Shown one piece after another: positions 24,103-33,257 of a DNA stretch of 64,000 nt. Position numbers and translations under genes: made by a program. Position 1 is the first letter of the stretch. Each line of letters starts with the position of its first letter. Origin of the DNA: Spartobacteria bacterium. GTDB lineage: Bacteria > Verrucomicrobiota > Verrucomicrobiia > Chthoniobacterales > Chthoniobacteraceae. The stretch is from NCBI GenBank assembly GCA_021324395.1, contig JAJPJG010000057.1:1-64000 (forward strand). Reading direction: 5' to 3'. The notes below the pieces were generated by a model. It did no database searches, had not been told where the DNA came from, and saw only the letters and a program-made list of their open reading frames with translations.

Positions 24103-26769
24103 ATGTTTCGATTTCTTCCCTTTGGCAAACTTCATCCCGCCATTATCCGGAAGGCGGTCAAAGCGGCAGCCACGTCGATTTCGGAGCATGAGCAGAAGCT
24201 TCTGGACCTATGCACGCTTTCGGTGGAGGAAGCGCTGAGGAATGTCGGCGTGACTGAGAATGGCCTTTCGGACGAACAGGTTGAGACGGCACGAAAAGAA
24301 CACGGCAGCAATATTCTCAGTCACAGAAAAGAAGCCGGCTTCGGGATGGAGATCTTGCAGCGATGCCGCAATCCGCTGGTGATCCAGTTGCTCGTCATTT
24401 GTGTGGTCTCGCTGTTGATGGGCGACATCCGGTCGGCCATCGTCGTGGGAGGGATGGTGGTGTTGAGCGTGGGGCTGGCTTATGTGCAGGAGCATCGCTC
24501 CAGCAAGGCTGTCGATAAGCTCAACGAGATGGTGCAGACCGACTGCCTCGTGAAGCGCAACGGACAAGAGTGCGAGATTCCCGTTGCGGATATTGTTCCG
24601 GGAGACATTGTGATCCTACAAGCCGGGGCGCTGATTCCGGCAGACCTTCGACTCATTTGCGCGAAGGACTTCTTTGTGAGCCAGTCTTCCCTGACCGGCG
24701 AATCCATGCCGGTGGAAAAACACGCAGGCCCTTCGGAAGTCACCGGCCGCGGTGTGATCGAATTGCAGAATGCCTGTTTCCAAGGCAGCAATGTCTTAAG
24801 CGGCACGGCGCATGGTCTGGTTGTCAATACCGGCAGTAAGACTCATTTCGGGTTGATCGCCGAGAAGCTGGCGGGACAACGCGTGCAGACCAGCTTTGAT
24901 AAAGGGATTGCCGGCTTCACCTGGCTGATGATCCGGTTCATGGTGGTCATGGTCTCCATCGTTTTCTTAATCGTCGGCATCACCAAGCATAACTGGGCGG
25001 AAGCGCTTCTCTTCGGTCTCTCGGTGGCAGTGGGACTCACGCCGGAAATGCTGCCGATGATTGTCACGGTGAACCTTTCCAAAGGCGCCATCGCCATGTC
25101 GAAAAAGAAGGTCATCGTGAAGCGCTTGAACTCCATCCAGAACTTCGGCGCCATCGACATTCTCTGCACCGACAAGACCGGCACCCTGACGCAGGACCGG
25201 GTCATTCTCGAAAAGGCGGTGGATGTCACCAACCGCGATAGCGACGACGTATTGCGCTATGCCTACATGAATAGTTACTACCAGACCGGATTGCGCAACC
25301 TATTGGATCGTTCGGTTCTTTCGCACACCGACCTTGATGTCGAGCACGGCTGCAAGAAGGTGGATGAGATACCTTTCGATTTTCAGCGCAAACGGATGTC
25401 CGTGGCTGTGGATTATGAGGGCGACCATGTGCTGATCTGCAAGGGTGCGGTGGAAGACATCTACAATGCCTGCACGCATTACCAGATCGATGGTGAAATC
25501 CATTTGATGATTGATCTCATCAAGGATGACCTTCTTGAAGAGTATGAGGAGTTAAGCCGCGATGGTTATCGCGTGCTGGGAATCGCCTACCGGGAATTCC
25601 CGCAAACCAAGCAAGTGTTTTCAGTCACTGATGAAAGCGATTTGATTTTGCTCGGCTACATTGCGTTTCTCGATCCACCGAAGGGCTCTGCCGCCAAGGC
25701 AATCTCATCACTCAAGGAGATTGGTGTCGCGACAAAGATCCTCACCGGGGACAACGCACTTGTGACGCGGAAGATTTGCAAGGACGTAGGCCTGGGTGAG
25801 CAAGAGGTGATCACCGGCGACAAGCTTCTAGGTCTGGACGAAACGCAACTGGGCGATCTGGTGGAAAAGAACAATGTGTTCGCCCGTCTCTCTCCCTCGC
25901 AAAAGGAGAGTATCATCACCGTCTTGCAAAGGCGCGGCCATGTCATCGGTTACATGGGTGACGGCATTAACGACGCGCCTTCGATGCGCGCGGCGGACGT
26001 GGGCATTTCCGTTGATACGGCGGTCGATGTCGCAAAGGAATCCGCGGACATCATTCTTCTCGAGAAAAGCCTGCTCGTTCTCGAAGACGGCATCATCGAG
26101 GGCAGAAAGGTATTCGGCAACATCATCAAATACATTCGCATGGGTGCCAGCTCGAACTTTGGCAATATGTTCAGCGTGGTGGGCGGAAGTTACTTTCTGC
26201 CCTTCCTTCCGATGGCTCCGATTCAGGTCTTGCTCAACAACCTGCTCTACGATGCGTCTCAAGTCGGCATTCCGTCCGACCACGTCGATGAAGAATACCT
26301 TAAGACTCCGCGCAAATGGAACATCGCGAACATCCGTCGTTTTATGGTCTTCATCGGGCCGATGAGTTCCATCTTCGACTACGCAACCTTCTTTCTTATG
26401 CTCTACTTCTTTAAGTGCAAACTCTACTCGGATGCAGGCACGACGCCCCAGATGAAGACCTATTACGAGAATCTGTTTCACACGGGATGGTTTGTAGAGT
26501 CGATTCTTACCCAAACACTCATCGTCCATATTATCCGAACGAACCGGATTCCATTTCTGCAAAGCATCGCCAGCCCGTTCCTGCTGATGACCACCTTTGT
26601 CATCATGGCGACCGGCGCCGCGCTTCCATACCTTCCCTTTGGGGCTTACTTTGGCTTTGTCCCATTGCCCGCCAGTTTCTGGATATGGATCGCGGGCTTC
26701 CTGCTTTGCTATGCAGCACTAACCCACTCGGTGAAGGTCTGGTTCATCCGCAAATTTGGAATAGATTAA
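24103..26769 (+). CDS. mgtA: P-type ATPase, Mg2+-importing type (MgtA/MgtB)
   Basis: 888 residues, the usual length of P3B magnesium ATPases. Motifs in order: LTGES (about 197), the phosphorylated Asp357 in DKTGTLT, TGDNALVTR and the hinge GDGINDAP (about 619). The conserved SVAVGLTPEMLPMIVTVNLSKGA helix and a C-terminal six-helix part with NNLLYDASQ fix the MgtA assignment. It moves Mg2+ into the cytoplasm using ATP. The next gene starts 1 bp after its stop. GC content and codon use look more moderate than in the flanking genes, and the module lies between direct repeats, so recent acquisition is likely. Confidence 0.95.
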   Translation: MFRFLPFGKLHPAIIRKAVKAAATSISEHEQKLLDLCTLSVEEALRNVGVTENGLSDEQVETARKEHGSNILSHRKEAGFGMEILQRCRNPLVIQLLVICVVSLLMGDIRSAIVVGGMVVLSVGLAYVQEHRSSKAVDKLNEMVQTDCLVKRNGQECEIPVADIVPGDIVILQAGALIPADLRLICAKDFFVSQSSLTGESMPVEKHAGPSEVTGRGVIELQNACFQGSNVLSGTAHGLVVNTGSKTHFGLIAEKLAGQRVQTSFDKGIAGFTWLMIRFMVVMVSIVFLIVGITKHNWAEALLFGLSVAVGLTPEMLPMIVTVNLSKGAIAMSKKKVIVKRLNSIQNFGAIDILCTDKTGTLTQDRVILEKAVDVTNRDSDDVLRYAYMNSYYQTGLRNLLDRSVLSHTDLDVEHGCKKVDEIPFDFQRKRMSVAVDYEGDHVLICKGAVEDIYNACTHYQIDGEIHLMIDLIKDDLLEEYEELSRDGYRVLGIAYREFPQTKQVFSVTDESDLILLGYIAFLDPPKGSAAKAISSLKEIGVATKILTGDNALVTRKICKDVGLGEQEVITGDKLLGLDETQLGDLVEKNNVFARLSPSQKESIITVLQRRGHVIGYMGDGINDAPSMRAADVGISVDTAVDVAKESADIILLEKSLLVLEDGIIEGRKVFGNIIKYIRMGASSNFGNMFSVVGGSYFLPFLPMAPIQVLLNNLLYDASQVGIPSDHVDEEYLKTPRKWNIANIRRFMVFIGPMSSIFDYATFFLMLYFFKCKLYSDAGTTPQMKTYYENLFHTGWFVESILTQTLIVHIIRTNRIPFLQSIASPFLLMTTFVIMATGAALPYLPFGAYFGFVPLPASFWIWIAGFLLCYAALTHSVKVWFIRKFGID

Positions 26770-26770
26770 A

Positions 26771-27571
26771 ATGAAAAGCGTTCTTAATGCATTGCAAGAG
26801 GGCCGGTTGATCGAATTGCCGGACAATGACAAGAAAAGCGCGCTGGAATACCTTGCCGCGCTAATCGAGGCGGTGCCGGATATCGGGGTGGAAGGTGGGA
26901 TTACAGAGAGCGTGCTGGCACGGGAGCAAGCGCACAACACCGGAATCGGAAAAGGCTGGGCTTGTCCGCATGCCCGCATTTCTCGCAATGGTGAAGTGGT
27001 ATGCGCGGTGGGCTGGAGTCCCACTGGGATTGACTACGGCTCACCCGATAACGAGCCGGTGCATATCCTGGTTATGTATTTCATACCGGAGACCCAAAAG
27101 AATGCCTATCTCAAGGAGATTTCCCTACTGGCCAAGGCAATTAAGACGCAGCCCGCGTTGCAAGACCTTAAGTCTCTCAGTGACCTCAACGAAGTCCGGC
27201 ATAGGTTGCTCGATGCCATCACGGTGGCTTTGGAGGCGATGACCCCCGATGCGCGGGCGAGAATGATTCAGCTCGAAGTAAAGCATGCCACCGCCCAGGC
27301 GGCGGGACTTGGGTTGCCGGCCGAACTTGCCCGCTCCATTATTCCGCTCTCGGTCCTGACAATTCCCGGCTCCAAGCCGATCATCCTCTGTCAGGATCGT
27401 GATCTAGTGCATGCACTGGAATCACAAGATCAACTGGCTTCCCAGCTGGTCGAAAACGGGCGTGCTGAACACGAAGGGATTCAAGTGCTGCTCCGATCCT
27501 ATTCCAATTACCAGCCTGATCGAGTCCTCTACGATTGCCTGGCTTTCAGGCCGACCAGGAACACTTCTTAG
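26771..27571 (+). CDS. PTS EIIA (PtsN-type) domain protein coupled to mgtA
   Basis: 266 residues. Residues about 5-155 form a PTS EIIA type-2 domain with the phosphorylatable His67 in GWACPHARI. The remaining 110 residues resemble a shorter second domain (KPIILCQDRDLVHALES) of unknown nature. There are no EIIB/EIIC genes nearby, so the protein is probably regulatory, as PtsN is, for example sensing phosphate flow to adjust ion transport. The start codon follows the mgtA stop after one base, so the two are translated together. Confidence 0.85.
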   Translation: MKSVLNALQEGRLIELPDNDKKSALEYLAALIEAVPDIGVEGGITESVLAREQAHNTGIGKGWACPHARISRNGEVVCAVGWSPTGIDYGSPDNEPVHILVMYFIPETQKNAYLKEISLLAKAIKTQPALQDLKSLSDLNEVRHRLLDAITVALEAMTPDARARMIQLEVKHATAQAAGLGLPAELARSIIPLSVLTIPGSKPIILCQDRDLVHALESQDQLASQLVENGRAEHEGIQVLLRSYSNYQPDRVLYDCLAFRPTRNTS

Positions 27572-27583
27572 ACGCCGGGAGCA

Positions 27584-27638
27584 TCAGTCCTTTTTCAAAA
27601 GCACGTTGCTGTAGAGCAGGCCGGCGACGGCGCCGCCG
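27584..27638. repeat. Right direct repeat (inside the aquaporin 3' end)
   Basis: The partner of 23939-23993. It begins exactly at the stop codon of the aquaporin gene and extends 55 bp into the coding region. Confidence 0.95.
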
Positions 27639-28228
27639 AGCATCGGGCCGACCCAGTAGACGTAGTGGAACGGCCAGAAGTTTGCGGCGAGTGCGGGGCC
27701 GAAGACGCGGGCGGGGTTCATCGCCGCGCCGGTGAGCGGTCCGCCGAACAGGATGTCGAGCGTGACGGTGAGTCCGATGGCGAGGCCGCCGATTTTGGGT
27801 GCGCGCGGATCGACGGCGGTGCCGTAAACGACGAAGACGAGGAAGAAGGTGAGGATCGCTTCGACGACGATGCCCTGCGTCGGCGAGAGGTTCGTCAGCG
27901 CAGGCGTGCCGCCTTTCACGACGTCGTGTCCGAACAAACTGAGGCAAATGAGCGCGGCGGCGGTGGCGCCGGCGAGCTGGGCGATCCAGTAGCCGATCGC
28001 AGCACCGAACGACATTTTGCGGCCGAGCAGGACGCCGAGGGTGACGGCGGGGTTGAGTTGTCCGCCGGAGATGTGGCCTGTCGCGGAGACCATCACGGCG
28101 ATGGTGAGGCCGTGGGCAAAGGCGATGGCGAGCAGGCTGCCTTGCGCGACATTGATCGCGCCGATGCCGACAAAGATCAGCGCGAAGGTGCCGATGAATT
28201 CAGCGATGAGGGGACGAAGTTTTTCCAT
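27584..28228 (-). CDS. aqpZ: Aquaporin Z-type water channel (MIP family)
   Basis: 214 residues with six helices and both NPA loops: GQLNPAVTLG in the first half and AMNPARVFG in the second. The start region FIGTFALIFVGIGAINVAQG is typical of AqpZ. It conducts water, and possibly small neutral solutes, across the inner membrane. Its last 55 bp are repeated at 23939-23993. The gene itself is intact, so if the repeat arose by insertion of the mgtA module the target was restored. Confidence 0.93.
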   Translation of the reverse strand: MEKLRPLIAEFIGTFALIFVGIGAINVAQGSLLAIAFAHGLTIAVMVSATGHISGGQLNPAVTLGVLLGRKMSFGAAIGYWIAQLAGATAAALICLSLFGHDVVKGGTPALTNLSPTQGIVVEAILTFFLVFVVYGTAVDPRAPKIGGLAIGLTVTLDILFGGPLTGAAMNPARVFGPALAANFWPFHYVYWVGPMLGGAVAGLLYSNVLLKKD

Positions 28229-28265
28229 GGCGGCGGATTATGAGCCACGGCTGAGCAGTTGTGAA

Positions 28266-28286
28266 ACACGGATTTTCAATCCGTGT
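28266..28286. terminator. Perfect 9-bp hairpin between two minus-strand genes
   Basis: ACACGGATT, then TTC, then AATCCGTGT. No T-tract on the minus strand, so it may be a weak terminator of the UPF0173 gene or a short palindromic repeat. Confidence 0.4.
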
Positions 28287-28297
28287 CGGTCCCTTGG

Positions 28298-29014
28298 CTA
28301 AAGTTCGATGCTCTCGCCAATCCCGAGCGCCTGCGCTCGCAGGCCGCGCGCCTCGACTTTTTGCACGAACGCATTCGGGTCGGCTTTGATGAGGTCGAAG
28401 GTGTTGTAGTGAATCGGCACTGCGAGCCGGCATTTTAAAAACTCGGCGGCCATCGCGGCGTCGTCTGCGCCCATGGTGAAGTTGTCGCCGATGGGCAGGA
28501 ACGCGACGTCGATGTTATTCATCTCGCCGATGAGTTTCATCTCGAGCGTGAGCGCGGTATCGCCGGCGTGGTAGATCGTTTTTCCATCGGCGGTGATGAG
28601 CATGCCGGCGGGGTTGCCGAGATAAATGAAGTGGCCGTCGGTGAGCGGGACCGGCTTCACCGGTTCGCCGCCGGGTGCATAGCCGGCGCTGTGAAAGGCG
28701 ATGGTGAGCTTCACGCGGCCGAAGGGAAATTGAAACGCGCCGCCGAGTCCCATCCCGTGCGTCTTCACTTTTTTCTGCGCGAGGTAATCGGCGACTTCAT
28801 ACGAGCTGATGATCGTGGCGTCGTTGCGCTTTGCGATTTCCACCGCGTCGCCGACATGGTCGAAATGCCCGTGCGTCACCAGCACGAAGTCGCATTCGAC
28901 GTCGTCGGCTTTCACCTGCGCTTTGCCGTTTCCGGTGAGAAACGGATCGATGATGAGCTTGTGCGAGGAGGTTTCGACGAACACGCACGAGTGGCTGAGA
29001 TAGGTGAGTTTCAT
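28298..29014 (-). CDS. UPF0173 metal-dependent hydrolase (metallo-beta-lactamase fold)
   Basis: 238 residues. The start MKLTYLSHSCVFVE and the metal-binding HGHFDHVGDA, then HSAGYAPGGE, HAGDTALTLEM, IPIGDNFTMG and HYNTF are the full signature of the UPF0173 (YtkL-like) group, which carries the MBL fold with a His/Asp metal site. The natural substrate is not known. It is followed by a short spacer with inverted words (ATTGCAGATT and complement, 29028-29096) towards the upstream APC gene. Confidence 0.93.
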   Translation of the reverse strand: MKLTYLSHSCVFVETSSHKLIIDPFLTGNGKAQVKADDVECDFVLVTHGHFDHVGDAVEIAKRNDATIISSYEVADYLAQKKVKTHGMGLGGAFQFPFGRVKLTIAFHSAGYAPGGEPVKPVPLTDGHFIYLGNPAGMLITADGKTIYHAGDTALTLEMKLIGEMNNIDVAFLPIGDNFTMGADDAAMAAEFLKCRLAVPIHYNTFDLIKADPNAFVQKVEARGLRAQALGIGESIEL

Positions 29015-29099
29015 TGCAGATGGATGATTTCAGATTGCAGATTGTTTTCGCCGGCGCGTCTTTTCAATCCGCAATCCACAATCGAAAATCTGCAATGAC

Positions 29100-30983
29100 T
29101 CAGCCGTGAATGATGAGCTGGATGTCTTCCGGCAGGCCGGCGGCGACTTTCTCGACGACGTTGCCTTTTAAGAGCTTCGTCATCGACAAGCGGTGCGACG
29201 TGCCGAGCATCAGGTAGTCAACACCGAGCGTTGCGGCGAGATCGAGGATGGTCGTGGTGGGATCCTCGCTGACCGCGTAAACGGGGGCGACGGTGACTTC
29301 CTTTTCCTTCCCGATCTTCAACATCAGCGACATGATCGCGGCGGCTTCCGGGTCGTCCTGCCAGCGTCCACGTCCGCTGATCGCGGGGCCGCTCGGGAAA
29401 TAGACGGCGACTTCCTTCACGTAGAGCACGCAGAGCATCGCCTTGCGCAACTGCGCCTCCTCGAGCGCGAACCGCAGCACCGGCGTGATGCCGCGCGCGG
29501 CTACCATGATTTTCTCGCCTTCCTTCAACTCGCGGCGAAGGCCGGCGACTGTTTCCGGGTTGACGATCTGCGCGACTTCGCGCGTGACGGTGAGCGTGGT
29601 GAGGCCCTGGCGTTTTTGCGTGTAGGCGCGCAGACCGAGTCCGCCGAGGAGCACGCAGACGACGAAAAAGAGCGCGTCGTGTTTCGTGTGCGCGAGGGTG
29701 AATTCGACGGCGAAAAGAATGACGAACGTCATCCCGAACAACACGCGATCATACCACGTAAAACCGATGACGCGATTGAATGTGCACGAACCGAGATTCA
29801 CCGTCACCGCGCCGACCACACCGATGGCGTAAAGCCCGGCCAGCGACTCGAAATCCGCCGCCGCAAACAGCACGATGCTCGGCAACGCGACGGAGATGAT
29901 CAGTGGGATCAGCGGCACACCGTGGCTGTTGAGTTTCTTAAACTGCCGCGGCATCTCGCCGTCGCGCGCCATCATGAACAGCAATCCGATCATCGCGACG
30001 ATCGCGGTGTTTGCCGCGCTCAGCAGCAGCAGGAAAAAGACGATACCGACGACCCATCCGAAAAACTGCCCGAACCACGGCGCGACGGTCGCGGTGCCGA
30101 ATTGCTCGGCGATGAAACGCAGCATGTCCTCGCTGCGTTTATCGAGCGCGGCGGCGATATCGTCGCGGTTAAAAAGGTGCATCGTCTGCCCGAGCACTTT
30201 CGGCAGCGACAGCATCGCCCAGCCGAGCACCGCCGTGCCGCCGACGACTTCCAGCGCGACCGGCCAAATCGCCTTTGCCGCCTCGCGTCCGACCTTCGGG
30301 TTGTCGTTCGACGAGCCGGGATCGAGCTTCATCACGCCGGTGAGATTCGCGATGGCCTCCACGCCGCTTAGCGCGAGAATCGTCGAGACGAATTGCACCC
30401 AGAGTCTGCTCAGGCTTTCGTGACGAGGCTCGAGAAAGTGCGTCGTCAAATGCGGCACGCTGATGCCGATCAAAATCAAGACGACGATCACCGTCGGCGC
30501 GGCGAGCGCGACTGCGAGACTGCCGCTGTGCTTCGGGCCGAACCAGTTGATCCAGCCCATGAACATCAGCACGCCGACTGTCGTGATCGCGATATGATCT
30601 TTCGCAAATTTAATCCACACGATGTGCTCCGCGCCCGACGTGAGATAACTCAGCGCCGACCATCCGCTCAATGCAGCGGTGACCGTAAGATCCGCGACGA
30701 GCAACAGCGCGCCGACCACCGCGAGTAATCGTCCTTGCGAACGCGCCGCGGAATAAACGCCGCCACCGTCGGGAAAATAGGCGCAGATCACGCCGTAGTT
30801 GATGCCGACGAGTCCGGTCAGCGCGCACACCGCGAGGATGATCGGCAGCGAGGCAAACTGCGCGGCGACGAACGCGAGCCCGAGCACATAAGCCTTGCTC
30901 GTGCCCCAGTCGCCGTAAAGCAACGCCGCGGCGCGCGCCCAGCCGACATTGCGGGGACGATGTTCGCCGAGGCTTAATTCCAT
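29100..30983 (-). CDS. APC-superfamily permease with C-terminal UspA-like domain, paralogue 1
   Basis: 627 residues. The N-terminal 450 or so form a 12-helix amino acid-polyamine-organocation permease (LLYGDWGTSKAYVLGLAF, FPDGGGVYSAARS, ILALSGVEAIANLTGVMKLDPG). The C-terminal 160 residues form a universal-stress-protein-like cytoplasmic domain ending in VDYLMLGTSHRLSMTKLLKGNVVEKV, the G-x2-G-x9-GS-like pattern of ATP-binding UspA proteins. Substrate unknown; the Usp domain may sense nucleotides. It lies next to a paralogue with the same layout on the same strand. Confidence 0.9.
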   Translation of the reverse strand: MELSLGEHRPRNVGWARAAALLYGDWGTSKAYVLGLAFVAAQFASLPIILAVCALTGLVGINYGVICAYFPDGGGVYSAARSQGRLLAVVGALLLVADLTVTAALSGWSALSYLTSGAEHIVWIKFAKDHIAITTVGVLMFMGWINWFGPKHSGSLAVALAAPTVIVVLILIGISVPHLTTHFLEPRHESLSRLWVQFVSTILALSGVEAIANLTGVMKLDPGSSNDNPKVGREAAKAIWPVALEVVGGTAVLGWAMLSLPKVLGQTMHLFNRDDIAAALDKRSEDMLRFIAEQFGTATVAPWFGQFFGWVVGIVFFLLLLSAANTAIVAMIGLLFMMARDGEMPRQFKKLNSHGVPLIPLIISVALPSIVLFAAADFESLAGLYAIGVVGAVTVNLGSCTFNRVIGFTWYDRVLFGMTFVILFAVEFTLAHTKHDALFFVVCVLLGGLGLRAYTQKRQGLTTLTVTREVAQIVNPETVAGLRRELKEGEKIMVAARGITPVLRFALEEAQLRKAMLCVLYVKEVAVYFPSGPAISGRGRWQDDPEAAAIMSLMLKIGKEKEVTVAPVYAVSEDPTTTILDLAATLGVDYLMLGTSHRLSMTKLLKGNVVEKVAAGLPEDIQLIIHG

Positions 30984-31043
30984 GTGCGGGACATTTTCAA
31001 AACCCGCCGGTGATACGTGAGAATCGCTCTCGCGTCAATCGCG

Positions 31044-32888
31044 CTACGCGTAAACCAGCATGTGGATGTCCTCCGGCAGGATGTCGGACACCTTGCGGAT
31101 CAAATTTCCGCGCAGCATGTTCACCAGCGCGTTGCGTTGCGGCGCGCCGAGAATCAAACGCGACGCGCCGACCGTTGCGGCGATATCGACAATCGTATCT
31201 GCCGCGGATTCGCTCACCGCGTAGCACGGCAAAACAGTATGCCCGTCGGCTTTCTCCGCCGCGTATTCGAAAATGCGATACGCTTCCTCGTCCTGCTGCC
31301 ATTTGCGTTTGCGGTCATCGGCCGTGGTGATCGGCTGCTCGCGCACGAAGAGCAAGTAGAGCGGTCGATCCGTCTCGCGCGCTTCCTCGATGGCGAAGTC
31401 GAGCGTCCGCCCGATGCCGCGCACGGCAGCCAGCAGCGGCATTCCGGCCGCGACGTGCGTGCCGAAATTGATCGTCTGTTTCGCAGTCTCCACCGCGCGC
31501 TGCACGGCGGCAGTTGCGGCTTCGGCTGCGGAGCGACGCTGTTTGTGCTCGGCCAAAAGTCCGCGGGCGATCAATCCGGTCGCGAGAATCACGAGCGAAA
31601 ACATCCGCGCATTCGGCTTGTCGATGAACAGCGAAATCTCGATCGCCGCCATCACGAGAAACGTGCAGAACATCAATCCCCGCTCGCATTTTCCGAGACG
31701 CAGATGTTTGTCCGTCGAACTCGCGCCGAGGTTGGTCGCAATCGCACCTACGACGCCAACGGCGTAAAGATCGGCCAGCCCGGCCATGTCCTTCACCATG
31801 ATCACGAGCACTGCCGGAATGATCGTCGCCGCGATCACGCTCATGTTCGGAACACCGAATTTGTTCAGCTTTTGGAAAATCGGCGGCAGCTCGCCATCGC
31901 GCGACATCAGGAACGAGATCGCGATCAAATCGACGATTGCGGTGTTCACCGCCGAAAGAAGCAGAAAGCCAAACACGATGCTCACCGCCCACGCCGCGAT
32001 GTGGCCGGCGGTCGTGCCGAGCGCGCCGCCAATAAAAATCTGCCCGATGTAACGCAGCATGTAATCGCGCACGCCTTCAGCCGCCGGCAAACCGTGCGCC
32101 GCGATCGCATCGACGTCGTCTTTGTTCACCACGAGATTCGGCAGCGCGTGCATTGCGAGGCCGAGCAGCGCGGTGAAGCCGCACACCTCGATCATCGTCA
32201 CGATGATTGCCTTGTTCGCGGTTTTCGAGACGCACGGTTTTTCGTCCGTGCTGCCGGGATCGAGCTTCATCACGCCGGTCGAGTTCGCGATGGCTTCCAC
32301 CCCGGAAAGGGCGAGCACAATGCCGACAAAGCCATTCCAGTTTTTGAAAAATCCGCCGGTGAGCGGCTGCACCGCGTGCCATGCAGTGCCGATGTGCGGC
32401 AGGCAAAACATCCCGAGCACGAGCACGACGATCGCGGTCGGCACGGAGATCATGAATGCGAGGCCGCCGGTGTGTTTCGGGCCGAGAAGATTCAGCGCGC
32501 CGATGACGACGATCGCCCCCGCGGCGAAAATCTCCGGGTGATTGACCCCGAGATATTGAAACGCCGAGAGCGAGCTGATCGCCGCCGTCACGATGTAATC
32601 CGCGATAAGCAGAAACGCGCCGACGATGGAAATAATCTCCGAGCGATGCCGCACGCTTGCGTAAACGCCGCCGCCATCGGGGTAATGTTTGCAAATTGTC
32701 ATGTAATTCACGCCGACGAGCGCCGTGAGCAGGCACATCGCCGCGATGAGCCAAAACGACGAATAACCAGCGACGGCAAACGCGAGCCCGACGACATACG
32801 CCTTGCTCGTGCCCCAATCGCCATAAAGAATCGCCGCCGCGCGCGTCCAGTCGACGTTGCGCGGCCGCTTGGTTCCACTAGCTATCAT
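31044..32888 (-). CDS. APC-superfamily permease with C-terminal UspA-like domain, paralogue 2
   Basis: ATG 32888 gives 614 residues. It has the same architecture as the downstream paralogue: LYGDWGTSKAYVVGLAF, YPDGGGVYASVRHR, ALSGVEAIANSTGVMKLDPGS, then a Usp-like tail ending in ASRLILGAPQRNALVNMLRGNLIRKV and a final ILPEDIHMLVYA. The pair arose by tandem duplication and then diverged considerably. An upstream in-frame ATG at 32984 would add 32 residues without a helix, so the later start is preferred. The 60-bp gap to the next gene holds no terminator. Confidence 0.88.
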   Translation of the reverse strand: MIASGTKRPRNVDWTRAAAILYGDWGTSKAYVVGLAFAVAGYSSFWLIAAMCLLTALVGVNYMTICKHYPDGGGVYASVRHRSEIISIVGAFLLIADYIVTAAISSLSAFQYLGVNHPEIFAAGAIVVIGALNLLGPKHTGGLAFMISVPTAIVVLVLGMFCLPHIGTAWHAVQPLTGGFFKNWNGFVGIVLALSGVEAIANSTGVMKLDPGSTDEKPCVSKTANKAIIVTMIEVCGFTALLGLAMHALPNLVVNKDDVDAIAAHGLPAAEGVRDYMLRYIGQIFIGGALGTTAGHIAAWAVSIVFGFLLLSAVNTAIVDLIAISFLMSRDGELPPIFQKLNKFGVPNMSVIAATIIPAVLVIMVKDMAGLADLYAVGVVGAIATNLGASSTDKHLRLGKCERGLMFCTFLVMAAIEISLFIDKPNARMFSLVILATGLIARGLLAEHKQRRSAAEAATAAVQRAVETAKQTINFGTHVAAGMPLLAAVRGIGRTLDFAIEEARETDRPLYLLFVREQPITTADDRKRKWQQDEEAYRIFEYAAEKADGHTVLPCYAVSESAADTIVDIAATVGASRLILGAPQRNALVNMLRGNLIRKVSDILPEDIHMLVYA

Positions 32889-33257
32889 TTTTTTTACAAC
32901 TGCATGCGCCGCAAAGCTGCGGAATGCGGCGCGGGTTAACTCCGGCAAGAGGGGAGGGCAGTCGTTGGCGACTTCCCTTGCCAATTCACGTTGCTGACGA
33001 GGTTAGCTGTCGGGCTCGAGCGCATGAACTGCTCGCGACGCCGCAGGCGCCGTTTGCCCCGATCCGCGGTCTTTGAAACCGTGGAAAATATGGGTCCCCC
33101 GTTGGCCGCGAAACTCGCGCGGCCATTAAGCTGACAAAGAACTGGCGCTCGTTGTCTCCGATTCCGGCGAAAAGTCAAGCGTTCGTCCGCGCGCCGCGGG
33201 CTTCCGATATTCTCCCCGCCACAAAGCCATCCTCTCGCCCGTTGACGAACTCTTCAG
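32889..33257. other. Non-coding interval, nothing recognised
   Basis: This 369-bp divergent interval between the APC permease and the NlpC/P60 gene must hold the promoters of both. I see no hairpin with T-run, no repeat of the families described elsewhere and no convincing ORF. Confidence 0.5.

Noticed and set aside
23939-27638. Insertion sequence or transposon around mgtA
   Set aside because: No transposase and no terminal inverted repeats; the direct repeats are 55 bp, far longer than a target-site duplication.
31017-32939. 640-residue plus-strand ORF opposite the APC permease
   Set aside because: Antisense frame of a clear permease gene, rich in Arg, His and Asp with no hydrophobic pattern.
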